Source of the DNA: DATKJS01 sp964551995
GTDB lineage: Bacteria; Acidobacteriota; Aminicenantia; Aminicenantales; Saccharicenantaceae
DNA length: 64,000 nt
Reading direction: 5' to 3'
Assembly: GCA_964551995.1 (NCBI GenBank)
Contig: CAZKFD010000013.1
Span: 124,001-188,000 of the forward strand
The notes below the pieces were generated by a model that was not told the DNA's origin, ran no database searches, and worked only from the letters and a program-made list of their open reading frames with translations. Positions 7,788 through 15,056 of this stretch are shown piece by piece. The position numbers and the translations under genes are program-made. Positions within the stretch are counted from its first letter, which is position 1. Every line of letters starts with the position of its first letter.

Positions 7788-9143
7788 TCAGTACTCCGGG
7801 GTGTAAAGCTCCATGTCGGCGAACCGGGCGTATTCCCGGATGAAGGCCAGCTGGAGGTTCCCGACCGGACCATTCCTCTGCTTGGCGATGTTGACCTCGG
7901 CGACGCCCCTGAGGCTCTCGTCGTCCGGATGGTAGAGCTCCGGTCTGTAGATGAAGATCACGACGTCGGCGTCCTGCTCGATGGCCCCGGACTCGCGGAG
8001 GTCGGAAAGCTGCGGCTTGGGCTCGCGCCGCCCCTTCTCCGGAGCGCGGCTGAGCTGGGAGATGCCGACCACCGGGATCTGGATCTCCTTGGCCAGCTCC
8101 TTCAGGGAGCGGGAGATGAACGACATCTCCTGGTTGCGGTTTTCGAACCGCCCGCCGGTCCGCATGAGCTGAATGTAGTCGACGAAGACGATGTCCAGCC
8201 GCTGTTCCAGCTTGAGGCGGCGGCACTTGGCCTTCATTTCCATGACCGTGAGGGCGGGGGATTCGTCGATGAAGATCCGAGCCTGCGAGAGGGCCTCGCC
8301 GGCGAGCTTCAGCTTTTCGAACTCCCGGTCATTGAGGAATCCCGTCCGCGTCTTCTTGATGTCGAGCTGGGCCTCGGCGCAGAGCAGGCGAATGACGATC
8401 TGCTCCTTGGCCATCTCCATGGAGAAGAAGCCGACGGACTTGTCCGTCTTGAGCCCGACGTGGTGGGAGATGTTCAGGGCAAGCGCCGTCTTGCCCATGG
8501 ACGGCCGGGCAGCGAGGATGACCAGCTCCGAGGGGTGAAAGCCAGCCGTTAGGCCGTCCAGGTAGCGGAACCCGGTGGGCACACCCGTGACCGCCTCCTT
8601 GCGCTCGATCAGGGTCTCGATCATGCCCAGCGTGGGCCCCGTCAGGACGCTCATGGGCTGGAAGCCGGGCTTGAGGCGCTGCTCGGCGACCTCGACGATG
8701 GCCGCCTGGGCGGCGTTGAGCAACTCGTCGGCGTCCTCTTTCTGTTCGTAGCTCTCGGAGATGATCCTGGCCGAGGACAGGATGAGCCTCCGCAGGAGGC
8801 CCTTCTCCTTGATGATCTGGGCGTAATACTCGATATTCAGGCTCTTGGGAACGCCGTCGAGCAGGGACGCGACGTACGCCGCCCCGCCCACTTCCTCAAG
8901 CAGGCCCGCCCGCTGGAGCTCTTCCGTCAGTGCGAGGAGGTCCACGGGCAGGCCCCTGTCCACGAGGGAGACAATCCGCTCCAGGATCTTGCGGTGCGCG
9001 TCCGTGTAGAAATCCTCGGGAGAGAGGATGGACAGGACGACGTTCAGGTTTTCCTTATGGACGAGGATGCCTCCGAGGACGGTCCGCTCGGCCTCGAGGC
9101 TGTGGGGCGGCGTTTTTTTCAGGAACATCAGGTCGAGTTCCAT
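7788..9143 (-). CDS. dnaB: Replicative DNA helicase DnaB
   Basis: Hexameric 5'-3' helicase that unwinds DNA at the fork. 451 residues from ATG 9143, which has AAAGG five bases upstream; a GTG six bases earlier is the alternative. The N-terminal primase-interacting domain (HSLEAERTVLGGIL) and the RecA-like domain are both complete, with Walker A ARPSMGKTAL, Walker B DIVFVDYIQLM and the DnaB segments LSDLRESGAIEQDADVV and KQRNGPVG. No intein. It follows rplI by 62 bp, the common rpsF-rpsR-rplI-dnaB order. Confidence 0.97.
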   Translation of the reverse strand: MELDLMFLKKTPPHSLEAERTVLGGILVHKENLNVVLSILSPEDFYTDAHRKILERIVSLVDRGLPVDLLALTEELQRAGLLEEVGGAAYVASLLDGVPKSLNIEYYAQIIKEKGLLRRLILSSARIISESYEQKEDADELLNAAQAAIVEVAEQRLKPGFQPMSVLTGPTLGMIETLIERKEAVTGVPTGFRYLDGLTAGFHPSELVILAARPSMGKTALALNISHHVGLKTDKSVGFFSMEMAKEQIVIRLLCAEAQLDIKKTRTGFLNDREFEKLKLAGEALSQARIFIDESPALTVMEMKAKCRRLKLEQRLDIVFVDYIQLMRTGGRFENRNQEMSFISRSLKELAKEIQIPVVGISQLSRAPEKGRREPKPQLSDLRESGAIEQDADVVIFIYRPELYHPDDESLRGVAEVNIAKQRNGPVGNLQLAFIREYARFADMELYTPEY

Positions 9144-9205
9144 GACCACCTTTCGGTTTGGCCGGGCGCCGGCCGGCAGGCTCCGGGCCTCCCGGCGGCC
9201 CGGTC

Positions 9206-9691
9206 TCAGGCTCCTTCTTCGGTCTTCTCCGCCTCGCCCGGCCCGCCCGCCTCCTTGACGACGACGACTTTCACTTCCGCTTTGTCCTCGTGATAGACCT
9301 TGATGGGGACGGTGAAGTTCCCCAGCCGCTTGATGGGCTCGTCCAGATGGATCTTTTTCTTGTCGATCTCGAACCCCATCCGGTCCAGCGCCTCCTTGAC
9401 GTCCGCCGCCGAAACCGACCCGAAAATGACGTCCTTCTCGCCGGCGCGGCGGGCGAACGTCAGGGTCACCTGATTCAGGTTGTGGATCGTTTCCTGGAAC
9501 GACTGCCGCTCCTGCTCGACTTTCTTCTTCAGGGACTGACGCTCGATCTCGATCATCTTGATGTTGCTGGGGGTGACCGCGATGGCCAGCTTCCGCGGCA
9601 GGAGGTAGTTTCGGCCGAAGCCCGGGGTGACGTTGACGATGTCCCCCTTGTGCCCAAGTTTTTCCACGTCGACTTTCAGAATGACCTTCAT
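9206..9691 (-). CDS. rplI: Ribosomal protein bL9
   Basis: 161 residues. The N-terminal RNA-binding domain has the family signature GHKGDIVNVTPGFGRNYLLP. A long connecting helix (about 42-75) and the C-terminal domain with FGSVSAADVKEAL follow. An acidic/Gly tail of about 15 residues extends beyond the usual end (GGPGEAEKTEEGA). It sits between rpsR and dnaB in the usual order. Confidence 0.96.
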   Translation of the reverse strand: MKVILKVDVEKLGHKGDIVNVTPGFGRNYLLPRKLAIAVTPSNIKMIEIERQSLKKKVEQERQSFQETIHNLNQVTLTFARRAGEKDVIFGSVSAADVKEALDRMGFEIDKKKIHLDEPIKRLGNFTVPIKVYHEDKAEVKVVVVKEAGGPGEAEKTEEGA

Positions 9692-9713
9692 GATGCCTCC
9701 GAAAACGCCCCCG

Positions 9714-9989
9714 TCAGTCCTCGACGTAAGGAAGCAGGGCCATCAGCCGGGCCCGCTTGACGGCCAGGGACAGTTTCCGCTGGTGGAACGCGCAAGTGCC
9801 GGTGATCCGCCGGGGGGAGATCTTGCCGCGGTCCGGGATGTACTTTCTCAGAATCTCCACCGCCTTGTAGTCGATGTTCCGGACATTCCTCTGGCAGAAA
9901 CGGCAGAATTTCTTCTTGGGAGCGAAATACTTCCTGTAGGGCCCCCGCTCGCTTCTCTCCGGCCTGTCGGGACGATCCTCTCTCGCCAT
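9714..9989 (-). CDS. rpsR: Ribosomal protein bS18, zinc-binding form
   Basis: 91 residues from ATG 9989, which has AGAGGAGAAG upstream and lies 1 bp past the rpsF stop; a longer frame upstream overlaps rpsF and is not S18-like. The core FCRFCQRNVRNIDYKAVEIL...ISPRRITGTCAFHQR keeps the CxxC and CxxH pairs of the zinc-containing C+ form. The N-terminal 22 residues are an Arg/Asp/Pro-rich extension. Confidence 0.95.
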   Translation of the reverse strand: MAREDRPDRPERSERGPYRKYFAPKKKFCRFCQRNVRNIDYKAVEILRKYIPDRGKISPRRITGTCAFHQRKLSLAVKRARLMALLPYVED

Positions 9990-9990
9990 G

Positions 9991-10404
9991 TCACTTCTCC
10001 TCTTTGGCCTCGGCCGCGCCGGGCTCGGCCTTGGGCGGCGCAAGCGCCTCAGCCGCTGGCTCGGCGGCGCGGGCCGCCTCCTCGCTGAGCTTCTTCCTCT
10101 TCTTGCGGGCCTGGCTCCTAAGGTCCTTCTTAACCGTCAGGAACCGGATCACGGTGTCCACCTGTTTGAAGCGCCGTTCGAGCTCGGCGGAGACGTCCCC
10201 GGGGCCCTCATAAGTGAAAAAGACGTAGACGCCTTCGGTCCACTTCTTGATGAGATACGCCAGCCGCCGTTTTCCCCAGACGTCCTGCTTGACCATCCGG
10301 CCCTTTTTCTGGGCCACAGCCTCGGCCATCTGCTGGATGAACTGCGTCGTCTCTTCTTCGGAAAGGGCGGGGGAGAGAACGAACCCCGTTTCGTACTGTG
10401 TCAT
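9991..10404 (-). CDS. rpsF: Ribosomal protein bS6
   Basis: 137 residues. The S6 ferredoxin-like core fills about residues 1-97 (YETGFVLSPALSEEE, KRRLAYLIKKWTEGVYVFF, VIRFLTVKK), followed by a 40-residue Ala/Glu/Lys-rich tail ending AEAKEEK. It binds bS18 in the small-subunit platform, and the two genes are 1 bp apart. It is the first gene after a promoter at 10467-10494. Confidence 0.95.
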   Translation of the reverse strand: MTQYETGFVLSPALSEEETTQFIQQMAEAVAQKKGRMVKQDVWGKRRLAYLIKKWTEGVYVFFTYEGPGDVSAELERRFKQVDTVIRFLTVKKDLRSQARKKRKKLSEEAARAAEPAAEALAPPKAEPGAAEAKEEK

Positions 10405-10466
10405 TCCGTACTCCTTATGGATTGATAGCCCCTTCTCTCACGGAAGGAACAAGGAGAGCGCTTTCT

Positions 10467-10494
10467 AGTATAAACAATTCCGCGAAAAATTCAA
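10467..10494 (-). promoter_or_regulatory. Promoter for rpsF-rpsR-rplI-dnaB
   Basis: On the minus strand TTGAAT (-35) and TATACT (-10) are separated by 16 bases. The -35 overlaps the pth stop codon. The predicted start leaves a leader of about 55 bases before rpsF. It would allow the ribosomal genes to be transcribed independently of the upstream prs/pth genes. Confidence 0.65.
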
Positions 10495-11066
10495 CGGGCC
10501 GTTGCGCGGCGGTTGAACCGCGTCATGGCCTTGTCCATCTCTCCGGCGAGGACGAGCCCGAGGGCCTCCTCGGCCTCCTCCAGGCTCCGCTCGAGGAGCG
10601 GGCGCTCGGTCCGGCTGAACGGGGCGAGGACGTATTCCGCCGCGTCGGTTCCGCCGGGGAGGGGGCCGATCCCAATCCGGATCCTGGGAAACTCTCTGGT
10701 CCGGACTTCGTTCACGACCGAGATCATGCCTTTGTGGGTCCCCGGGCTGCCTGTCTTCCGGACGCGGACCTCTCCGAGGGGGATGTCGAGGTCGTCGTAC
10801 ACCACGACCAGGCGCTCAGGCGGGATGCCCTTCGCGGCCAGGATGGCCCGCACCGAAACGCCACTCTGGTTCATATATGTCTGGGGGAAGGCTAGCATCA
10901 GCCCCTCGCCGCCTCCGGGGACGACGGCCGTCTTGGCCTTGAAGGCCCGGCCCCGGAGCCTCGCGCCCCGCGACGAGGCCACCCGGCTGACGAGGAGCGC
11001 GCCCGCGTTGTGGCGCGTGCCCGCATATTCCTCTCCGGGGTTGCCCAGCCCGACCACCAGCCACAA
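10491..11066 (-). CDS. pth: Peptidyl-tRNA hydrolase
   Basis: Releases tRNA from prematurely dropped peptidyl-tRNA. 191 residues, normal length. VVGLGNPGEEYAGTRHNAG carries the catalytic His; TYMNQSGVSV and YDDLDIPLG are in place. The normally conserved HNG motif (Asn114 in E. coli numbering) reads GTHKGMIS, an Asn to Lys change. The start codon is TTG at 11066, supported by AAGGAGAAG upstream and VVGLGNPG following directly. It begins 3 bp after the rplY stop. Confidence 0.94.
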   Translation of the reverse strand: MWLVVGLGNPGEEYAGTRHNAGALLVSRVASSRGARLRGRAFKAKTAVVPGGGEGLMLAFPQTYMNQSGVSVRAILAAKGIPPERLVVVYDDLDIPLGEVRVRKTGSPGTHKGMISVVNEVRTREFPRIRIGIGPLPGGTDAAEYVLAPFSRTERPLLERSLEEAEEALGLVLAGEMDKAMTRFNRRATAR

Positions 11067-11069
11067 GCG

Positions 11070-11762
11070 TCACTTCTCCTTCTTCTCTTTCTTCTCCTCT
11101 TCCTCTCCCTCTTCCTTTGGGGCCCGCTCTTTCTTGATGACCTCTGGCTCCGCGCCCTCCTCGACCACGACTTCCTCGGCGGGCTTCTCGCCGGGGAACT
11201 CCTCCTCCTTGTGGGGCAGGGAGATCAGCACCAGAACCGTCCCGGGGTCGCTGATGACCCGGACCCCGGGGGAAGGCGTGATGTTCTCCACTTTGAACGA
11301 TTGGTGGATGTGGAGGCCGGAGATTTCGATCCTGATGCTCTCGGGGATATCCCGGGGCAGGCACTCGACCTCGATCTCGCGCGTGACGAAATCGACGAAG
11401 CCCCCTTCGGTCTTGACGCCCGCGGGTTCGCCCGAGTGAACGATGGGGACGGTGACGCGGATCGGTTTGTCCATGGAAATCCGAATGAGGTCCGCGTGAA
11501 GGATCTCGTCCGTCGTGGGATCGACCTGGAGCTCCTTGATCATGGCGTCGACTTCCTGGGAATCGTAGGCCACGCGGAAAATTGTGTTCTCCCCCGATTC
11601 CTGCTTCATGATCTGGACGATGTCCTTTTTGCTCAGGACGAGAGGCTGGCTGTCCATGCCCTCCCCGTAGAGGACGGCGGGGACGAACCCTTGTTTTCTC
11701 AGCCGCCGGGCTGCGTTCTTGCCCAGGCCCTCGCGCTTTTCGCTCTTGACGACGATGCTCAT
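11070..11762 (-). CDS. rplY: Ribosomal protein bL25 (CTC form)
   Basis: Binds 5S rRNA. 230 residues. The N-terminal L25 domain (about 1-95: KREGLGKNAARRLRKQGFVPAVLYG) and the TL5/CTC beta domain (about 96-180) are both complete. A highly charged tail of about 45 residues ends EEEEKKEKKEK. The two-domain form is the general-stress CTC type. Position between prs and pth is a common arrangement. Confidence 0.95.
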   Translation of the reverse strand: MSIVVKSEKREGLGKNAARRLRKQGFVPAVLYGEGMDSQPLVLSKKDIVQIMKQESGENTIFRVAYDSQEVDAMIKELQVDPTTDEILHADLIRISMDKPIRVTVPIVHSGEPAGVKTEGGFVDFVTREIEVECLPRDIPESIRIEISGLHIHQSFKVENITPSPGVRVISDPGTVLVLISLPHKEEEFPGEKPAEEVVVEEGAEPEVIKKERAPKEEGEEEEKKEKKEK

Positions 11763-11772
11763 GTCTCCCTCC

Positions 11773-12702
11773 TCAGGCGAACAGCGAACTCACGGAACTC
11801 CCTTCGTTGATCCTCCGGATGGCCTCGCCGAAGAGCTCGGCCACAGAGAGGATGGTGAAGATGCCGGACTCGTTCGCCCGTTCCTTCAGCGGAATGGTAT
11901 TCGTGACGAAGACTCGCTCGATCTTCGATTTCTCGATCCGGCCCAGGGCTGGCCCCGAAAGGACCGGGTGGGTGCAGGCGGCAAAAATCCTCTGGGCCCC
12001 TTTCCGGGCCAGGGCCTCGACGCTCGACGTCAGGGTTCCGGCGGTGTCCACCATGTCGTCGAAAATCACGACGTTCTGATTGCGGACCTCGCCGATGACG
12101 TGGAGGACCTGGGCGACATTTGGAGACGGGCGCCTTTTGTCGATGATGGCCAGCTTGGCGTCGAGCCGCTTGGCGAAGACGCGGGCTCGGCCCACGCCTC
12201 CGGCGTCGGGCGAGACGATGGTCGGGTTCTCCAGGCGCAGGGTCCGGATGTGGTTGGCGAGCACCGGGGCGGCCTGGAGGTTGTCCACGGGGATCGAGAA
12301 GAAGCCCTGGATCTGGGGCGAATGGAGGTCCATTGCCAGCACGCGGTTGGCGCCCGCCCGCTCGATCAGGTCGGCGACGAGGCGGGCCGAGATCGGCACC
12401 CGGGGCCTGTCCTTCCAGTCCTGGCGGGCGTAGGCGAAATAGGGGATGACGGCGGTGATGCGGCCGGCGGACGCCCGCTTGAACGCGTCGATCATAACGA
12501 ACAGCTCCATGAGGTGGAAGTTCGCGTCGGCGCAGCCCGACTGGACGACGAAGATGTCCTCGCCGCGGACATTCTCGTCGATGTAGAAATGGATCTCCCC
12601 GTCACTGAACCGGTCGAGCACGCACCGCCCGAGATCGACCTGCAGATACTTGACGATCTCCTTGGCCAGGGCCGGGTTGGAAGAGCCTGCGAATACTTTC
12701 AT
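11773..12702 (-). CDS. prs: Ribose-phosphate pyrophosphokinase
   Basis: Makes PRPP from ribose 5-phosphate and ATP for purine, pyrimidine, His, Trp and NAD synthesis. 309 residues from ATG 12702, with GAGG eight bases upstream; a GTG at 12711 would add three residues but lacks spacing. RFSDGEI, DLHSPQIQGFF and the PRPP loop VIFDDMVDTAGT are present. The gene starts just downstream of tRNA-Gln on the same strand, so the tRNA probably lies in its transcript. Confidence 0.96.
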   Translation of the reverse strand: MKVFAGSSNPALAKEIVKYLQVDLGRCVLDRFSDGEIHFYIDENVRGEDIFVVQSGCADANFHLMELFVMIDAFKRASAGRITAVIPYFAYARQDWKDRPRVPISARLVADLIERAGANRVLAMDLHSPQIQGFFSIPVDNLQAAPVLANHIRTLRLENPTIVSPDAGGVGRARVFAKRLDAKLAIIDKRRPSPNVAQVLHVIGEVRNQNVVIFDDMVDTAGTLTSSVEALARKGAQRIFAACTHPVLSGPALGRIEKSKIERVFVTNTIPLKERANESGIFTILSVAELFGEAIRRINEGSSVSSLFA

Positions 12703-12731
12703 CGTGCTCACCTCGTCTTATATCTCCAGAA

Positions 12732-12803
12732 CTGGGGCGGGAGGATTCGAACCTCCGAATGACGGAGCCAAAGTCCGTTGCCTTACCGCTTGGCTACACC
12801 CCA
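12732..12803 (-). tRNA. tRNA-Gln (anticodon UUG)
   Basis: A 72-base cloverleaf: acceptor TGGGGTG pairs with CGCCCCA, discriminator G, D-arm with AGCCAAGCGGTAAGGC, anticodon stem ACGGA/TCCGT around CTTTGGC (anticodon TTG), and T-arm GGAGG-TTCGAAT-CCTCC. The 3' CCA is not encoded. Its first 10 bases overlap the 3' end of ispE, whose TAG stop falls at 12794-12796 inside the tRNA. Confidence 0.97.
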
Positions 12804-13660
12804 GCACCGACTTGCGCCCAATAGCCCTCCCGCGGCAGCGTATCCACGAGGAGAGCCGCCGACTGGCCGCGGAGCCTCTCAATGGCCTTGCGGGCCGTTT
12901 CACGGCCCGAGAAAAGCCCGAAGACCGCGGAGCCAGAGCCGGTCACCAAGGACAGCGATGCGCCCTGGTCCCTGAGAAACTTCTTGAGCCCGCCAAGTTC
13001 GGGGTGCCGCCGGAAAATAACACTTTCCAGGTCATTTTCCAAGAGCCCGAAGTCCCTGGTCTCCAGAAAACGCATAATTCTACTGTCTTTGCCCTCCGAA
13101 GTCAAGGACGACCGGACGCCGGCATAGATCTCCGCCGTCATGATCGGGTACGGAGGAAAGGCGAGGACGCAGGGCAACGGCGGCAGGTCCGCCAGCGGCG
13201 TCAACACGTTTCCCCGGCCCTCCCCCAGGCAAAGGCCGCCTTCGAGGAAATAGGGGACATCAGAGCCCAGCCGTAGAGCCATGTCGCCCAGCGTCCCGGC
13301 GTCCAGGCCGGCCGCCCAGAGCTTGTTCAGGGCCCAGAGGGTGAGGGCGGCGTTCGAGCTGCCGCCGCCCAACCCTTTTCCCGGAGGGACCTTTTTGGCG
13401 ACCCGGATCCGAACTCCCGGGGACGTCCGCGCCCGTTCCTGAAGAAGCCGGGCCGCGCGGAAGACGAGATTCGTCCCGTCCCAGGGAATCGAGGCGTCGT
13501 CCCCCTCGAGCCGGACAGCGCCGTCCGTCGTCGCCTCGAACTCGAGGACGTCCGCGAGGCCGACCGTCTGGAAAAGGGTGCGGATGTCGTGGTAGCCGTC
13601 ATCCCGGCGCCGCAGGATTTCCAGCCCGAGATTGACCTTGGCGAAGGACCTAATTTTCAT
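12794..13660 (-). CDS. ispE: 4-diphosphocytidyl-2-C-methyl-D-erythritol kinase
   Basis: GHMP-family kinase of the MEP pathway, acting between IspD and IspF. 288 residues. FAKVNLGLEI at the N-terminus, the ATP loop VPPGKGLGGGSSNAA (about 90-105), LGSDVPYFLEGG, and the C-terminal VTGSGSAVFGLF are intact. The start overlaps the end of the LolB-like gene by 11 bp, and the stop lies inside tRNA-Gln. ispD and ispF are in the same block about 10 kb downstream. Confidence 0.96.
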   Translation of the reverse strand: MKIRSFAKVNLGLEILRRRDDGYHDIRTLFQTVGLADVLEFEATTDGAVRLEGDDASIPWDGTNLVFRAARLLQERARTSPGVRIRVAKKVPPGKGLGGGSSNAALTLWALNKLWAAGLDAGTLGDMALRLGSDVPYFLEGGLCLGEGRGNVLTPLADLPPLPCVLAFPPYPIMTAEIYAGVRSSLTSEGKDSRIMRFLETRDFGLLENDLESVIFRRHPELGGLKKFLRDQGASLSLVTGSGSAVFGLFSGRETARKAIERLRGQSAALLVDTLPREGYWAQVGAGV

Positions 13661-14342
13661 CTTTCAGGATGTTCCGGATCTCCTCCCAGGACCCGCGGCG
13701 GAACCTCTCCAGGAATCCCGTGTCGAACGCCTCGGGGCGCGGCGCCGGGTTGAAGCGGAGCGAGAGGACGTTGATCCGGCCTGCGGTCCCTACGGCGGAG
13801 AAAGTCAGGCTCCGCGGGACCCCCGCGCCGGGAAAGAACTCAGTGACATCGAAGAGGAACCCGCCTTTCTCCCCGTGGCTGACCCTCCCGCCGGCGTCCC
13901 TTCGCAGGCTCCAGAGGCTCCCCGTGCCGGCTTCCGGCCACACGCCGCTCAAGAGGTCGATGACCTCGCTCGGCCGCAGGCCGAAACCCAGAAACCTGTT
14001 CATCAGCTCATCGGACCGCTCCGCCGCATAAATCTTTCGGGAGGGGACGACCAGATACCCCGAGTCCGTCTCGAACAGCAGGGAATACACCGTGGCGCCG
14101 AAAGGGCCGGGGACGTCGACCCGGCCGAAGCCAGGCCGCCGGAAGACGAACGCGAACTTGCCTTGCAGTGCCATCTCCTCCCCCTGGACCGAGGCCGAGG
14201 CGAGCCCCGCAACGGCTTCGACACCCGCCTGCGGGGGGGCGAGGACGGGAGGCGGGCCTCCGCAGCCGGCGCACCACAGGCCCATGAGAACGAGCGCCAA
14301 CCCTCGCGCCGGGACGGCGGACGGAGGCGTGAGGGCTGTCAT
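13650..14342 (-). CDS. LolB-like outer-membrane lipoprotein
   Basis: 230 residues from ATG 14342; a TTG directly before it is possible. A hydrophobic signal (about 15-24) leads to CAGC with a plausible lipidated Cys27, though the lipobox is not ideal. The mature part is beta-rich, with segments such as LQGKFAFVFRRPGFGRVDVPG and GTAGRINVLSLRFNPAPRPE. They resemble the half-barrel of LolB/DUF4292 proteins, which insert lipoproteins in the outer membrane. The order LolB-like, ispE, tRNA-Gln, prs, rplY, pth supports the call, since lolB-ispE-prs is a known neighbourhood. Sequence similarity alone is weak. Confidence 0.6.
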   Translation of the reverse strand: MTALTPPSAVPARGLALVLMGLWCAGCGGPPPVLAPPQAGVEAVAGLASASVQGEEMALQGKFAFVFRRPGFGRVDVPGPFGATVYSLLFETDSGYLVVPSRKIYAAERSDELMNRFLGFGLRPSEVIDLLSGVWPEAGTGSLWSLRRDAGGRVSHGEKGGFLFDVTEFFPGAGVPRSLTFSAVGTAGRINVLSLRFNPAPRPEAFDTGFLERFRRGSWEEIRNILKDEN

Positions 14343-14396
14343 CAAAGGAGTGGCCGAACGGGATCGGACGGCGTCGGCGCGGCGGCCGGTGCAGGC

Positions 14397-14651
14397 TCAA
14401 TCCAGATGGAATCCATAATCGTCGGTTTTCTTATCCGTCTTCTTCGCCTCTCCGGCGGCGTCCTGCCGCGGCGTTCCGCCGCCAAGGTCGAACTTATAGT
14501 CCGTCGTCCTTTTCTTCACCTGCTTTTTCCGGATCAGGGGGGTGAACGGCGAACGGATCCGCTTGCCGAAGCAGGACAGGTTCGGGCTGATGACGAGCAG
14601 GATGACGAACGCCCCGAAGATGATCAGGACGGCATAGCCTCCCCAGCTCAT
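14397..14651 (-). CDS. Small membrane protein, unknown
   Basis: 84 residues from ATG 14651 with GAAGG eight bases upstream; an in-frame ATG at 14747 lies in sequence that does not look coding. One hydrophobic helix (about 6-22, VLIIFGAFVILLVI) is followed by a basic, polar tail with a twofold motif, TTDYKFDLG and KTDDYGFHLD, the latter at the very C-terminus. No family is recognised. The repeated DY-x-F-x-L/LD suggests a docking element. It precedes the LolB-like gene by 54 bp. Confidence 0.55.
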   Translation of the reverse strand: MSWGGYAVLIIFGAFVILLVISPNLSCFGKRIRSPFTPLIRKKQVKKRTTDYKFDLGGGTPRQDAAGEAKKTDKKTDDYGFHLD

Positions 14652-14810
14652 TGCCGCGACCTTCGCCGAAAAATCGCCTCTGCGACGGTGCCCATAATAG
14701 CGCCGGCCCGCGACCCCCTCCACACCCCGCCGCGGGCGCTCCCGCAAGGCGGCACCCGAGGGGGAGCGGGGCCCGGAGACTTATAATCTGCGCCTCTCGC
14801 TTCGATAGGA

Positions 14811-14945
14811 TCAGATATGGCTTTCGGGCTCTTCCTGGAACTTCGGGATCTTGGCCTTTTCCTTCTCCTTGCCGAGAGAGAACCCCAGGAAAAATATCGA
14901 GCCGAGCGTCACGAGGGTCAGCAGGAATTTGAAGAAGCCTTTCAT
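14811..14945 (-). CDS. 44-residue single-pass membrane protein
   Basis: MKGFFKFLLTLVTLGSIFFL begins a protein with one transmembrane helix (about 5-24) and a charged tail, KEKEKAKIPKFQEEPESHI. ATG 14945 has GGAAGG five bases upstream and a near-consensus promoter just beyond. The longer open frame upstream crosses both divergent promoters and is not coding. Function unknown. Confidence 0.6.
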   Translation of the reverse strand: MKGFFKFLLTLVTLGSIFFLGFSLGKEKEKAKIPKFQEEPESHI

Positions 14946-14964
14946 CTCAACCTTCCGCGATATT

Positions 14965-14992
14965 TTTATAACAAAAGGCGGGAAGATGTCAA
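14965..14992 (-). promoter_or_regulatory. Promoter for the 14811-14945 gene
   Basis: Minus-strand TTGACA and TATAAA separated by 16 bases; the predicted start is about 13 bases upstream of the ATG. It is back to back with the plus-strand promoter at 14994-15022, the two -35 boxes being 1 base apart. Confidence 0.75.
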
Positions 14993-14993
14993 T

Positions 14994-15022
14994 TTGCTTT
15001 TTAACGGCGGCCTCGATATATT
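14994..15022 (+). promoter_or_regulatory. Promoter for the MEMO-AMMECR1 gene
   Basis: TTGCTT and TATATT separated by 17 bases, giving a leader of about 28 bases with GGAGAGG before ATG 15057. The tight back-to-back layout with the minus-strand promoter suggests the two cannot easily fire together. Confidence 0.65.
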
Positions 15023-15056
15023 GAAATGAGAGACGCTCCCGAACGGAGAGGACAGC

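Noticed and set aside
6984..8552. A 522-codon plus-strand open frame opposite mlaE and dnaB
   Set aside because: Asp/Glu/His-rich antisense translation of two certain genes.
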